In this document: in pieces, positions 53,700 to 63,394 of the stretch
Layout: every line of letters starts with the position of its first letter
How positions within the stretch are numbered: the stretch's first letter is position 1
Origin: Herbaspirillum sp. 3R11
GTDB lineage: Bacteria > Pseudomonadota > Gammaproteobacteria > Burkholderiales > Burkholderiaceae_D
Assembly: GCF_004563925.1 (NCBI RefSeq)
Contig: NZ_SPNJ01000006.1
Location: 124,001 to 188,000 of the forward strand
Direction: 5' to 3'
Length of the DNA: 64,000 nucleotides
Notes under the pieces: generated by a model
The model's input: only the letters and a program-made list of their open reading frames with translations
The model's database searches: none
Told to the model about the DNA's origin: nothing
Position numbers and translations under genes: made by a program

Positions 53700-54563
53700 A
53701 TGTACGCAATTACCGGAATCACAGGCCAGGTCGGCGGCGTCGTCGCGCGCCAATTGCTGGCGCAGCACAAGGGCGTGCGCGCAGTCGTACGCGACGCCGC
53801 CAAGGGTGCGCAATGGGCGGCGCAGGGCTGCGGCCTGGCGCTGGCCGACATGAACGATGCGGCGGCATTGGAGCGCGCTTTCCACGGCGCGCAGGGCGTG
53901 TTCATCCTGCTGCCGCCGACCTTCGATCCGACGCCGGGCTTCCCGGAGGCGCGCAACTGCATCGCCGCGATTCGCCAGGCCCTGCTGGCGGCGCAGCCGA
54001 AGAAGGTGGTTTGCCTTTCGACCGTCGGCGCTCAGGCCAGCCAGGAAAACCTGCTCAACCAGCTCGGCCTGCTGGAAGAAGCGCTGAGCGATTTGCCGAT
54101 GCCGGTGGCCTTCCTGCGCGCCGGCTGGTTCATCGAGAATGCGCTGTGGGATGTCGCCGCGGCGCGCGAAGGCGCCATGCCGAGTTATCTGCAGCCGCTC
54201 GACAAGCCGGTGCCGATGGTCGCCACCGCCGATGTCGGTCGCGTTGCGGCGGAGTTGCTGCTGGAAGAGTGGCAAGGCAAGCGCATCGTCGAACTGGAAG
54301 GACCGAAGCGCATCACGCCGCTGCAACTCGCGGCAGGCTTCGGTAAATTGCTGGGCCGCGAGGTCGAAGCGCAGATCGTGCCGCGCTTCACCTGGGCCGA
54401 CCTGTTCCGCAAGCAGGGCATGGGCAATCCCTTGCCGCGCATGCAGATGCTGGACGGTTTCAACGAAGGCTGGATCGAGTTCGAAGGCGGCCGCACCCGT
54501 TCGCGCAAGGGCGAGGTGGAACTGGACACCGTGCTGCGCGAGCTGATCGCCCGCGCAGGCTGA
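53700..54563 (+). CDS. NmrA-like NAD(P)-binding protein
   Basis: The 287-residue atypical SDR begins MYAITGITGQVGGVVARQLL, a Rossmann GxxGxxG start, then VRAVVRDAAKGAQWAAQGC and VVCLSTVGAQASQENLL. It lacks the classical YxxxK catalytic pair, as NmrA/HSCARG proteins and ytfG-type quinone reductases often do. It may be a redox sensor or NADPH-dependent reductase. A GGAGAAACC segment precedes the ATG. It is isolated, convergent with a DMT gene. Confidence 0.85.
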   Translation: MYAITGITGQVGGVVARQLLAQHKGVRAVVRDAAKGAQWAAQGCGLALADMNDAAALERAFHGAQGVFILLPPTFDPTPGFPEARNCIAAIRQALLAAQPKKVVCLSTVGAQASQENLLNQLGLLEEALSDLPMPVAFLRAGWFIENALWDVAAAREGAMPSYLQPLDKPVPMVATADVGRVAAELLLEEWQGKRIVELEGPKRITPLQLAAGFGKLLGREVEAQIVPRFTWADLFRKQGMGNPLPRMQMLDGFNEGWIEFEGGRTRSRKGEVELDTVLRELIARAG

Positions 54564-54581
54564 CCGGCTCTTGACTTGAGG

Positions 54582-55532
54582 TCAGCGCGCGCTGCGCTGG
54601 CCCCAGATCACGCCAGTCAGCACCAGCGCACCGGCCAGCGCATGATAGGCGTGCAGTTGCTCACCCAGCAGCGCCCATGCCGCCAGCGCTACCAGCAAGG
54701 GCAGCAGGTTGGCGAACAAGGCGCTGCGCGGTGCGCCCAGATGCTTGATGGCGTTCATCCACAGGAATGGCGCGCCGATCGACGCCAGCAGGCCGGCGTA
54801 CATCACCATCGGCAGGTTCTGCGCGGTCAGCGGCGAGGCCGGCGCCGCCAGCCAGAACGGCAACAGGATCAGGCTGCCGAAGATGGCCTGCACATACAGC
54901 TGCGTCCACGTCGTCAACGGCAGCGACCAGCGTTTCAGCAATACGCCGTAGAGCGCATTGGAGGCCACCGCGATCAGCATCAGCGCGTCGCCGGTGTGCA
55001 GGCCGCCGCTGAACAGTTTGCCCGGGGCGCCGTGCGTGCTCAGCACGATCAATCCCAGCAGCGACACCAGGCCGCCCGCGACGCGCGCGGTCGACAGCGG
55101 TTCGCCGGACAGTATGCTGCTCAGGCAGGCCGAGATTAGCGGCATCAACGCTACCGTCACACCCATGTTGACGGCCGAGGTGCTGTGCGCCGCCTCATAC
55201 GCCAGCCCCTGGTACATCGCCATGCCCAGCGCGCCGAGCAGCAGCAGGCGCGCCCAGTTCCAGTCGGCCGCAATCGCTGCGCGCTGCCGCCATGCGGCAA
55301 GGCCGAGGAAGGGCGTCATCACCAGCACCGCCAGCACCCAGCGATAGAAGGCGATGGCCGCCGGCTCGATCGCGGTCGACGCGGCCTTGGTGACGATGGT
55401 GTTGCCGGACCAGATGCAGACAGCCAGCAGCGGCAGCAGGTAGAACTTGCCGCCAGTCTTTGAGAGTGCAACGGATGCAGCGGCGGAGGTGCTTTGCGCA
55501 GGCGCGGCCAGCGCGGAAGTGCGATTCGACAT
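54582..55532 (-). CDS. DMT superfamily (EamA domain) exporter
   Basis: The 316-residue protein has ten membrane segments in two EamA repeats after a 40-residue polar tail: LPLLAVCIWSGNTIVTKAAS near residues 33-52, AIAFYRWVLAVLVMTPFLGL and a second repeat with GAPRSALFANLLPLLVALAA. Probably a metabolite or amino-acid exporter; substrate unknown. AAGGAG lies 6 bases before the ATG at 55532. Divergent from a LysR gene, its likely regulator, with 133 bases between. Confidence 0.9.
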   Translation of the reverse strand: MSNRTSALAAPAQSTSAAASVALSKTGGKFYLLPLLAVCIWSGNTIVTKAASTAIEPAAIAFYRWVLAVLVMTPFLGLAAWRQRAAIAADWNWARLLLLGALGMAMYQGLAYEAAHSTSAVNMGVTVALMPLISACLSSILSGEPLSTARVAGGLVSLLGLIVLSTHGAPGKLFSGGLHTGDALMLIAVASNALYGVLLKRWSLPLTTWTQLYVQAIFGSLILLPFWLAAPASPLTAQNLPMVMYAGLLASIGAPFLWMNAIKHLGAPRSALFANLLPLLVALAAWALLGEQLHAYHALAGALVLTGVIWGQRSAR

Positions 55533-55665
55533 GATGGCTCCTTGGAAGTGTTGCACCATCGTGCGCGTTTTCCATGCGTGCATAAAGTGATATTGTTGCA
55601 GTTCATCAGTGCAACTGATGCAGCATTTAATTCAGCAACATTCACTTTTTGCAGGAGCAATCCGC

Positions 55666-56571
55666 ATGCGCGATCTCGACTTCAACATGGTGCTCGACCT
55701 TGAGGCTCTGCTGCGCGAAGGCAGCGTGGTCGGCGCGGCCAAGCGACTGCATTTAAGCGCACCGGCCATGAGCCGCCGCCTGGCCAACCTGCGCAATGCC
55801 GTCGGCGATCCCTTGTTCGTTCCTGCCGGGCGCGGTCTGGTGCCGACCCAGCGCGCGCTGGAATTGCGCGACAAAGTGGACGCCCTGGCGCAGGAAATGC
55901 GCAAGGTCTTCATGACCGATCAGGTCGATCTGTCGACGGTGGAACGCACGATGGTGTTGCGCACCAATGACGGCTTTGCCGGCGCCTGGGCGGCCAAGCT
56001 GGCGCAGCGCGTGGCGCAGGAAGCGCCCGGCATTTCACTGCGCTTTTCGCCACGCACCGACAAGCACGTAGCCGGCCTGCGCGACGGTCTCATCGATCTG
56101 GAAGTGGGGGCGCTGCATGAGGGCGACGACACCTCGGATGAGCTGCACACGCAACTGTTGTTCCGCACGCCGTTCGTCGGCGTGGTGCGCGCCGGTCATC
56201 CGCTGGCAAGCAAGAAAATCAGCCTCGCCAATTTCACCGCATGGCCGCACATCTCGGCCTCGCGCCACGGCCATAACAGCGGTCCGATCGACGATGCGCT
56301 GGAAGCGCGCGGCCTGCAACGCAAGGTTAGATTGGTGGCGCCGGGATTTCAATCTGCCATGGTGATGGCGGCTTCGTCAGACATGGTCGCCGCCGCGCCC
56401 GAACTGTTCGCGCGCTGGGCCATGCAGCATCTGCGCCTGCATATTTTTCGCCTGCCGCTGGCGACGCCGGAAGTGGAAGTCTCGCAGAGCTGGCATCCGC
56501 GCCGCCACACCGACCCGGTGCACAAGTGGCTGCGCGGGCTGGTGCGGGAATTGTGCAGCGACGGTATCTGA
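55666..56571 (+). CDS. LysR family transcriptional regulator
   Basis: The 301-residue protein begins MRDLDFNMVLDLEALLREGS with the HTH GAAKRLHLSAPAMSRRLANL near residues 24-43 and a short LysR linker GDPLFVPAGRGLVPTQRA, as in the NodD/NahR-like branch (DLxxL start, PTxRA). The effector domain carries DLEVGAL and HGHNSGPID. AGGAG precedes the ATG at 55666; the upstream frame to 55609 lacks one. Divergent from the DMT exporter. Confidence 0.91.
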   Translation: MRDLDFNMVLDLEALLREGSVVGAAKRLHLSAPAMSRRLANLRNAVGDPLFVPAGRGLVPTQRALELRDKVDALAQEMRKVFMTDQVDLSTVERTMVLRTNDGFAGAWAAKLAQRVAQEAPGISLRFSPRTDKHVAGLRDGLIDLEVGALHEGDDTSDELHTQLLFRTPFVGVVRAGHPLASKKISLANFTAWPHISASRHGHNSGPIDDALEARGLQRKVRLVAPGFQSAMVMAASSDMVAAAPELFARWAMQHLRLHIFRLPLATPEVEVSQSWHPRRHTDPVHKWLRGLVRELCSDGI

Positions 56572-56588
56572 TCGCCTGACCGGATCGT

Positions 56589-56987
56589 TCAGGCCAGCGT
56601 GGTGGTGACTTCCGTCTTGACGCTGGTCATCAGTTTTTGCACCGGGCATTTCTCCGCCACCGCCAGCAGCTCCTGACGCTGCGCTTCCGTGAGATCGCCG
56701 CTCAGGCTGATGGACGCGGACAGGCGATAGACGCCCTGGCGTTCTTCGCTGTTGTCGCGATCGATGCTGATCTGGATGTCTTCCACCGGAATGTTCTTGC
56801 GCTTGGCGTACCACACCATCGTCAGCGCCTTGCAGGCGCCGAGCGCAGCGTCGTACAGGTCATGCGGATTGGGGCCTGCATCGACGCCGCCTTCGTCCAC
56901 CGCGCCGTCAACCGAAATCACGTGGTTGCGCACGTGGACGATGTGGCGCATGGCGAGCGACTGGTCGCGCTTGATCTGGATGGACAT
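56589..56987 (-). CDS. OsmC family protein
   Basis: The 132-residue protein shows the OsmC/Ohr fold with the two reactive cysteines in LGACKALTMVWYAKRKN and VAEKCPVQKLM, and the DAGPNPHDLYDAALGAC segment ahead of the first. OsmC-type proteins reduce organic hydroperoxides using a Cys pair in a dimer. Length fits the family. AAGGAACG stands 7 bases before the ATG at 56987. It is convergent with the LysR gene, 17 bases apart. Confidence 0.92.
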   Translation of the reverse strand: MSIQIKRDQSLAMRHIVHVRNHVISVDGAVDEGGVDAGPNPHDLYDAALGACKALTMVWYAKRKNIPVEDIQISIDRDNSEERQGVYRLSASISLSGDLTEAQRQELLAVAEKCPVQKLMTSVKTEVTTTLA

Positions 56988-57057
56988 GGACGTTCCTTGC
57001 AATGAATTGGGGGAACGCCAAATGTAGCGCAGTTTTTAACGCTGCGGCATTCCTTCC

Positions 57058-59319
57058 TCAGGCGCGATAGCGGAACGGCGCCTTCAGCAAATCCTCGATC
57101 TTTACCGGCAAATCGCGCACGCGCACGCCGGTGGCGTGATACACCGCCGCCGTTACGGCCGGGGCCAGTCCTGCGATGCCGATCTCGCCGATGCCGCGCG
57201 CGCCGAGCTCGTCCAGCGCCTTGTCCGGATAGTCGAGGAACACCACGTCCATGTCCGGCGAATCGGCATTGGTCACCATCACGTAATCGGCCAGGTTGTT
57301 GTTCACCGGCTTGCCGTTGCGCTGGTCGTAGTGGGTTTCTTCAAACAGCGCCATGCCCAGTCCCATCACCACCGCGCCCTCGATCTGGTTGCGCCCGGTG
57401 CGCGGATTGATGATGCGGCCGGCGTCGATCACGGTCACCACGCGGCTCACGCGCAGGCGCGCGATGTCCGGTTGCCAGCGCACCTCGACGAAATGCGCGC
57501 CGTAGGAATGGATGGAGATCTTGTCCGCGCCCGGATCGCTGCTGCTGGCGCCGGACTTGCCCTTGCCTTCGACGCCGCTTAGTTGCGCCGCGCGCAGCAC
57601 CTCGGCGAATGCCACGCCGCTTTGCGGCGATTGCCCGCGCCGGTGGATGCGGCCGCCGGAGAAGGTCAGTTCTTCGGCGCGGGTCCCGCGCAGCGGTGAA
57701 GACGGATGCTCAGCCGCTACCGCGACCGCCTGCTGCATGGCGGCGCGTGCGGCCTGCGCCACGGCCGGCACCATCGACGCGGTGGCCATCGAACCGCCCG
57801 ACATCGGTCCCGGCGGCAGCTTGGTGTCGCCGATGGCGACGATGATGTTGGACATCGGGATGCCGGTGGTTTCAGCCACCATCTGCGACACCACGGTATA
57901 GGTGCCGGTGCCGATGTCCTGCACCGCCGACGACACGCGCGCGTTGCCGTCGCTGCCCAGCGTCACCGCCACTTCCGCGCCGAGCCGCTTGGCCATCCAC
58001 GAACACGCCGCCACGCCCCAGCCGACGATTTCACCGTCCTGCTGCATACTGCCCACGGCCGGATTGCGGCGCTCCCAGCCAAAGCGTTCGGCGCCGGTCT
58101 GCAGCGCTTCGCGCAGATGGCGTGAAGAAAACGGCGCGTTGATGCTCTGGTCGGTGGCCGGTTCATTGAGCAGGCGCAGCTGCACCGGATCAATGTTGAG
58201 CGCAATCGCCAGCTCATCCATCGCCGATTCGGTGGCGAACAGGCCGGGCACCGCGCCCGGGCCGCGCATCGAGGTATTGGGCGCGATGTGGCGCTTGACC
58301 GGCGCACCGGTGACGCGCAGGTTGTCGGTGCCGTACAGATAGGCGGTGGCTTCGCCGCAGTGTTCGACGCTCGCTTCCACCTGCGCCACGTGGAACAGGT
58401 AATCCTGCTGCACCGACGTCAGCTTGCCGCCCGCCGTGGCCGACAGGCGCACGCGCTGCTGGGTGTTGGTGCGATGGCCGACGTTGTGGAACATCATGTC
58501 GCGCGACACCACCAGCTTGACCGGCCGGCGCAGGTTGCGCGCCGCCTGCGCCGCCAGCAGGCTGTGCCCCCATGGCCACAGCTTGCCGCCGAAACCGGAG
58601 CCGAGGTATTCGGTGATGATGCGCATGTTCTCCGGCGGTACGCCCAGCATCTGGCTCATGACGCCGCGATGGTTGACGATGGCCTGCGAGGTTTCGTACA
58701 GCGTGAACGATTGCGACAGGCTGTCGTACAGCGCCACCGAGGCGTGCAGCTCGATCGGGTTGTGCGTCTCCACCGGCGTGGTGTAGGTCTGGTCGATGCG
58801 CACTGCCGCATTGGCAAAGGCCGCATCGGGACTGCCGCGTTCGCTGTCGACCTTGGGTTTGCCGTCGGCCGCCAGCTCCTTGCGCACGTCATGCGCTTCC
58901 TTGCGGTAGTCGACGCGCACCGCGGATGCCGCTGCCGTGGCTTGTTCGAAGGTATCGGCCAGCACCAGTGCAATGTATTGGCCGTAGTAGCGCACCGTTG
59001 TGTCTTCCAGTGGCGGACGCTTCTCGTCGGTCTTGACGCCCGAAGACGGATTGATGTGGAAGAAGCGGCCGATGTTGTCGTGCGTGTAAATCATGCGCAC
59101 GCCGGGCATCTTCGCCGCCGTTGCCGTGTCGATGCTGCGGATATCGCCGTGGGCGATGGTGGCGCATACCGGCACCGCGATCAGCATGTCGGGATAGCGA
59201 TGGTCCGAGGTGTAGCGCGCGCGACCGGTGACCTTGAGCGGACCGTCGATGCGCGGCACGGCGGCGCCGACGCCGGTCTGCAGGGACGGATTCTGGGACT
59301 GGACGGGTGAGGGCATCAT
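57058..59319 (-). CDS. paoC: Aldehyde oxidoreductase, molybdenum cofactor-binding subunit PaoC
   Basis: The 753-residue protein belongs to the xanthine oxidase family by GRARYTSDHRYPDMLIA, EYLGSGFGGKLWPWGHSLLA near residues 240-259, SMRGPGAVPGLFATESAMDE, QDIGTGTYTVVSQ and the C-terminal catalytic Glu region GARGIGEIGIAGLAPAV. Overall it matches periplasmic aldehyde oxidase PaoC (YagR). It binds Mo-MCD and oxidises aldehydes to acids. Its start overlaps the paoB stop by 4 bases (ATGA). The maturation factor PaoD does not follow in this window. Confidence 0.92.
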   Translation of the reverse strand: MMPSPVQSQNPSLQTGVGAAVPRIDGPLKVTGRARYTSDHRYPDMLIAVPVCATIAHGDIRSIDTATAAKMPGVRMIYTHDNIGRFFHINPSSGVKTDEKRPPLEDTTVRYYGQYIALVLADTFEQATAAASAVRVDYRKEAHDVRKELAADGKPKVDSERGSPDAAFANAAVRIDQTYTTPVETHNPIELHASVALYDSLSQSFTLYETSQAIVNHRGVMSQMLGVPPENMRIITEYLGSGFGGKLWPWGHSLLAAQAARNLRRPVKLVVSRDMMFHNVGHRTNTQQRVRLSATAGGKLTSVQQDYLFHVAQVEASVEHCGEATAYLYGTDNLRVTGAPVKRHIAPNTSMRGPGAVPGLFATESAMDELAIALNIDPVQLRLLNEPATDQSINAPFSSRHLREALQTGAERFGWERRNPAVGSMQQDGEIVGWGVAACSWMAKRLGAEVAVTLGSDGNARVSSAVQDIGTGTYTVVSQMVAETTGIPMSNIIVAIGDTKLPPGPMSGGSMATASMVPAVAQAARAAMQQAVAVAAEHPSSPLRGTRAEELTFSGGRIHRRGQSPQSGVAFAEVLRAAQLSGVEGKGKSGASSSDPGADKISIHSYGAHFVEVRWQPDIARLRVSRVVTVIDAGRIINPRTGRNQIEGAVVMGLGMALFEETHYDQRNGKPVNNNLADYVMVTNADSPDMDVVFLDYPDKALDELGARGIGEIGIAGLAPAVTAAVYHATGVRVRDLPVKIEDLLKAPFRYRA

Positions 59320-60335
59320 GCGCTCCTTTTAGCAGCGTCTTGAGTAGCGGCGGTGCGCAAGGCTTGCACCAGGCAGCGCTGAATCAGGTCGACCTTGAAC
59401 ACGTTGTCGCGCAAGGGCCGTGCATCGCGCACCGCAGCGGCGGCGGCGCGGGCGAACACGTCCACCGTGGGCGCCGCATCCTGCAGCACGGCTTCGGCTT
59501 CAAGAGAACGCCAGGGTTTGGCGCCGACGCCGCCGAGCGCGACGCGCGCACGTGAAATCCGATTGCTGTCGATACTCACTTGCACCGCCGCCGAGGCCAG
59601 CGCAAATTCATACGACGCGCGATCGCGCAGCTTGAGATAAGTCGATCCGGCATTCGCAAGCGGCGGCCGCAGCGTCACATGCGTCACCAGTTCTCCCGGC
59701 GCCAGCACGGTCTCGCGTTGCGGCGTGCTGCCCGGCAGCAGATGGAATTCATTGATCGGCACGATGCGCGCGCCGTTCGCGCCCTGCACGTGGATGATGG
59801 CCTCCAAAGCCACCAGCGCGACGTTCATGTCGGACGGATTGGAGGCAATGCACTGCGCGCTGGTGCCGAGGATCGCCAGGTTGCGATGGAAGCCTTCCTG
59901 CGCCGCACAGCCGCTGCCGGGCTGGCGCTTGTTGCAAGCCGTGGCGGTGTCGCGGAAGTAGACGCAACGCGTACGCTGCAACAGGTTGCCGCCGGTGGTG
60001 GCCATGTTGCGCAGCTGCGCCGACGCGCCCGACAGCAACGCCATGCTCAGCATCGGATAACGCTGCACGATCAACGGATGATTGGCGAGGTCGCTGTTGC
60101 GCACCAGCGCGCCGATTTTAAGGCCGCCGTCGGCGGTCTGTTCGATCTGATTGAACGGCAGGCGATTGATGTCGATGACTTGTTGCGGCTGCTCGACGTC
60201 GAGTTTCATGAGGTCAATCAGCGTGGTGCCGCCGGCGAGGAAGCGGACCGGTTGCGGTGCAACGTCCATCGACGCGGCAGCGAGGCGCACGGCCTCGTCG
60301 GGACTCTGTGCGCGCAGCATCTGGAAGGTGTGCAT
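59316..60335 (-). CDS. paoB: Aldehyde oxidoreductase, FAD-binding subunit PaoB
   Basis: The 339-residue subunit has the FAD_binding_5 motif FLAGGTTLIDLMKLDV near residues 32-47 and ATTGGNLLQRTRC near 112-124. A cysteine-rich insert follows (RCVYFRD, ACNKRQPGSGC, QCIASNPSDMN) corresponding to the extra 4Fe-4S cluster of PaoB/YagS and HbaD-like subunits. It passes electrons from the Mo centre toward the quinone or other acceptor. Located between paoA and paoC in one operon. Confidence 0.93.
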   Translation of the reverse strand: MHTFQMLRAQSPDEAVRLAAASMDVAPQPVRFLAGGTTLIDLMKLDVEQPQQVIDINRLPFNQIEQTADGGLKIGALVRNSDLANHPLIVQRYPMLSMALLSGASAQLRNMATTGGNLLQRTRCVYFRDTATACNKRQPGSGCAAQEGFHRNLAILGTSAQCIASNPSDMNVALVALEAIIHVQGANGARIVPINEFHLLPGSTPQRETVLAPGELVTHVTLRPPLANAGSTYLKLRDRASYEFALASAAVQVSIDSNRISRARVALGGVGAKPWRSLEAEAVLQDAAPTVDVFARAAAAAVRDARPLRDNVFKVDLIQRCLVQALRTAATQDAAKRSA

Positions 60336-60375
60336 GGCGGCTCCTGAAAGATGTGAAGAGAAGGATGAGCGGGAA

Positions 60376-61083
60376 TCAGCCGGCGTCGCGCACCTGGCGA
60401 ATGGCGGCGAGGATGTTGGAATACGCGCCGCAGCGGCAGATGTTGCCGCTCATGGCTTCCTTGACGTCGGCATCGGCGCGTCCGCACGGTTCGGTCAGCA
60501 GCGCCGCCGCCGACATGATCTGGCCGGAGGTGCAATAGCCGCATTGCAGACCGTCATGGGCGACGAAGGCGGCCTGCAGCGGATGCAGGCGATCCGGTGT
60601 GCCGAGTCCTTCAATCGTGGTGACGCTGTCGCCCTCGTGCATCGCCACCAGGCTCAGGCAGGAATTCACGCGGCGGCCGTTGACGTGCACCGTACAGGCG
60701 CCGCACTGGCCGTGGTCGCAGCCTTTCTTGGTGCCGGTGAGCTGGAGGTTTTCGCGCAGGTAGTCGAGCAGGCTGGTGCGCACGTCGACTTTGGCTTCCT
60801 GCGCAACGTCGTTGACGGTCAGTCGCACCGTGACAAGTGAGTCGTCCACTGCGCCGACCGGGGCCGAGGCCGCAACCGGGGCTGCCAGCGCGGCCGTCGG
60901 CAAGGCCCCCAGCGCGCCGCTGGAACCGACCCACATCAGGAAGGAGCGGCGTGTCAGTTGCGGTGCGCCGCTTTCCGCATCGCTCTCTTCTGCGGGCGGA
61001 CTTGCGGATTCGACAAGTCCGGAATTGTCTTGCCCGGACGAAGGCGGGGAAGGGCGGCGTTCTTCTTGCTGGTTTTCATTCAT
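60376..61083 (-). CDS. paoA: Aldehyde oxidoreductase, 2Fe-2S subunit PaoA with Tat signal
   Basis: The 235-residue subunit has a long N-terminus ending in a twin-arginine signal (LTRRSFLMWVGSSGALGA, Arg45-Arg46) that would carry the folded complex to the periplasm. It binds two 2Fe-2S clusters: GCDHGQCGACTVHVNG and later QCGYCTSGQ with ICRCGAYSN. Only this subunit has a signal, so paoB and paoC must be co-exported. First gene of paoA-paoB-paoC; 40 bases precede paoB. ATG at 61083 was preferred over the longer frame to 61188. Confidence 0.94.
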   Translation of the reverse strand: MNENQQEERRPSPPSSGQDNSGLVESASPPAEESDAESGAPQLTRRSFLMWVGSSGALGALPTAALAAPVAASAPVGAVDDSLVTVRLTVNDVAQEAKVDVRTSLLDYLRENLQLTGTKKGCDHGQCGACTVHVNGRRVNSCLSLVAMHEGDSVTTIEGLGTPDRLHPLQAAFVAHDGLQCGYCTSGQIMSAAALLTEPCGRADADVKEAMSGNICRCGAYSNILAAIRQVRDAG

Positions 61084-61266
61084 GATGGGCTCATTGAAAA
61101 TTGGCTGGAAGCAGACCAGTTTGGCCGCGTGCTTGCAACGAAAGTTCAACAAAACCCACGCAAAAAACGATGCAGCGCGATAGCGCATTGCGCTGACGTC
61201 AAGATGCTGTTTTGTCTGACTGCGCCGCCCCCTCGAAGAGCGCCTAATGACAAGTTAAAGGCGACG

Positions 61267-62487
61267 CTATATCGCTGGAAATATCACGCGCCGCAACCGC
61301 CAACCACCCAGCGCCACAGTCAGCCCGAGCGCGGCCAGTTCGCACACAGCCGCCACCCATCCCAGGTCAATGACACCCACGCTGTTCAGCGTCAGCGCAC
61401 CGAGCGCCGCACCCAGCGAAAACCCCAGGTACATGAACGACGCATTGAGCGAGAGCACCACCGAGGCGCCCTTGAGTCCGGCCGCCTCAATCAGGCTGGC
61501 CTGTTGCGCCGGATAGAACGCCCAGTGCGCCACACCCCATGCCGCCACGCCGATCAGCACCGGGATCAGCGCATGCGATGGTGCAATCCACTGCGCGCTG
61601 CCCGACAACAGCATGAACGCCGCCACCGTGACCAGTAGCGCCGGCACGATGACGCGGCGCGCGCCGTAACGATCCACCGACTTGCCGCCGATGGCCACAC
61701 CAAGGGCAGCAGCTGCGCCCCACATGAACAGCACGTAGCCGATTTCGGCGCCGCGCAAGGGTGTCGCCTGCGTCACGAAGATCGCCAGGTAGGTGTAGAT
61801 GGTGTACGCGCCGGTGGCCCACAGCGTGGTCGTCAGCAAGGTGCCGAGGATCACCGGATCCTTCGCCGTGGCGAGGCGTTCGCGCAGGCTCGCCACCGGC
61901 AGGTTGGCGCCGATGCCGCGCGGCAGACCGAACACCACGCCGATGGCCGCCGCCACCGACAGCGCGGCCACCCCGGCGAAGGTCATGCGCCAGCCGAGCC
62001 GGTCGCCGATCAGCGCGCCCAGCGGCACGCCGAAAGCCACCGCGATCGAGATGCCGCCGTTGACGATCGCCAGTGCGGTGCCGCGTCGTTCCGGCGCGAC
62101 GCTGGCGCCGGCCAAGGCATTGGCGCCGGGTACGAAGATCCCGGCCGACGCCGCCAGCAGGATGCGCGCCGCCATCAGCATCCAGTAGTCGCGTGCCGCC
62201 CAGGCCAGCACATTGGCCAGCGCAAACACCACCATCGCGGCGATCATCAGGCTGCGCCGCTTGACGGCGCCGGTCAGCGCGGTCAGCACTGGCGAACTCA
62301 ATGCGTAGGCCAGCGCAAACACCGTCACCAATTGGCCGGCCGCCACCACGCTGATGTGCAAGTCGGCGGCGATATCCGGCAACAGGCCGGCGATCATGAA
62401 GCTCTCGGTGCCGACGGCGAAGGTGCCGAGGGCGAGCCAGAACAGCGGCGTGTAATTGTTCGTACCTTGCGATTTGATCTCAGTCAT
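61267..62487 (-). CDS. MFS transporter, DHA1 family
   Basis: The 406-residue protein has 12 membrane segments, with [20 protein letters not shown] near residues 20-39, the motif-A-like region [15 protein letters not shown] and an antiporter-type [20 protein letters not shown] stretch. It should export a drug or sugar-like compound. Its ATG overlaps the stop of the aldo/keto reductase gene by 4 bases, so it is the last gene of an OYE-AKR-MFS operon. 183 bases to paoA contain no recognised feature. Confidence 0.9.
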   Translation of the reverse strand: MTEIKSQGTNNYTPLFWLALGTFAVGTESFMIAGLLPDIAADLHISVVAAGQLVTVFALAYALSSPVLTALTGAVKRRSLMIAAMVVFALANVLAWAARDYWMLMAARILLAASAGIFVPGANALAGASVAPERRGTALAIVNGGISIAVAFGVPLGALIGDRLGWRMTFAGVAALSVAAAIGVVFGLPRGIGANLPVASLRERLATAKDPVILGTLLTTTLWATGAYTIYTYLAIFVTQATPLRGAEIGYVLFMWGAAAALGVAIGGKSVDRYGARRVIVPALLVTVAAFMLLSGSAQWIAPSHALIPVLIGVAAWGVAHWAFYPAQQASLIEAAGLKGASVVLSLNASFMYLGFSLGAALGALTLNSVGVIDLGWVAAVCELAALGLTVALGGWRLRRVIFPAI

Positions 62488-63365
62488 ACGCCCTCCGCCG
62501 AGGCCGCAGCACCAATCTCACCAATCTCACCAATCTCACTAATCGCCGCGCATTCCTGATCCGACAAACAGATGCGCACCGCAGCGACGTTCTGCTCCAG
62601 ATGCTGCGTGCGCGAGGTGCCGGGAATCGGCAACATCACCGGGCTGCGCTTGAGTAGCCATGCCAGCGCGATCTGTGCCGGCGTGGCCGCGTGACGTGTG
62701 GCGATGGCGTCGAGCACCGCCGTTTGCGCCAGGCTGCCGGCCGCCAGCGGATACCAGGGGATAAAGCCGATGCCGTGTTGCGTGCAGTAATCCAGCACTG
62801 CTTCGCTGCTGCGATCGCTCAGGTTGTAGCGGTTCTGCACGGTCGCCACTTTGAAGTAACGCGAGGCTTCGCGGATCTCGTCGACGCCGACTTCGCTCAG
62901 TCCGGCATGCCGCACCAGGCCGATGTCGATCAGGTGGCGCACGGCGTCGAACTGTTCACGCGCCGGCACGGTGGGATCGATGCGATGCAACTGCCACAGG
63001 CCGATCTGCTCGACGCCGAGCCGGCGTGCGCTGGCGTGGGCCTGCTGGATCAGGTACTCGGGCCGTCCCAGCGGCGTCCAGCGATCGGGTCCGGTGCGCG
63101 CCAGCCCGGCCTTGGTCGCCACCAGGATGCCGCCGTAAGGATGCAGCGCGGTGCGGATCAGTTCTTCCGACACGTTCGGCCCATAGGAGTCGGCCGTGTC
63201 GATGAAGTTGACGCCGACGTCGGGCAACATCCGCAACGTGCGGATGGCCTCGGCGCGGTCGGCCGGTTCGCCCCAGATGCCGGGGCCGGTGATGCGCATG
63301 GCGCCGTAGCCGAGGCGGTGCACTTCGGTTTCGCCACCGATCAGGAAGCTGTTGTAGCTGGACAT
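62484..63365 (-). CDS. Aldo/keto reductase
   Basis: The 293-residue TIM-barrel enzyme has the AKR elements: [20 protein letters not shown] near residues 18-37, [10 protein letters not shown] with the Asp/Tyr catalytic residues, VATKAG with the catalytic Lys, and NRYNLSDR. It resembles the YafB/YdbC-like oxidoreductases that reduce aldehydes with NADPH. C-terminal residues contain an EIG triplet repeated three times, encoded by a 9-base tandem repeat. Start at 63365 lies 29 bases after the OYE gene's stop. Confidence 0.9.
   Translation of the reverse strand: MSSYNSFLIGGETEVHRLGYGAMRITGPGIWGEPADRAEAIRTLRMLPDVGVNFIDTADSYGPNVSEELIRTALHPYGGILVATKAGLARTGPDRWTPLGRPEYLIQQAHASARRLGVEQIGLWQLHRIDPTVPAREQFDAVRHLIDIGLVRHAGLSEVGVDEIREASRYFKVATVQNRYNLSDRSSEAVLDYCTQHGIGFIPWYPLAAGSLAQTAVLDAIATRHAATPAQIALAWLLKRSPVMLPIPGTSRTQHLEQNVAAVRICLSDQECAAISEIGEIGEIGAAASAEGV
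62512..62538 (-). repeat. 9-base tandem repeat inside the aldo/keto reductase gene
   Basis: CCAATCTCA occurs three times in direct succession and encodes three Glu-Ile-Gly units on the minus strand near the C-terminus. Being a multiple of three it keeps the frame, so copy-number change would only lengthen or shorten the tail. Confidence 0.9.
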
Positions 63366-63394
63366 GGTGTTTTCCTTGATGCGTATGTGTGTGC

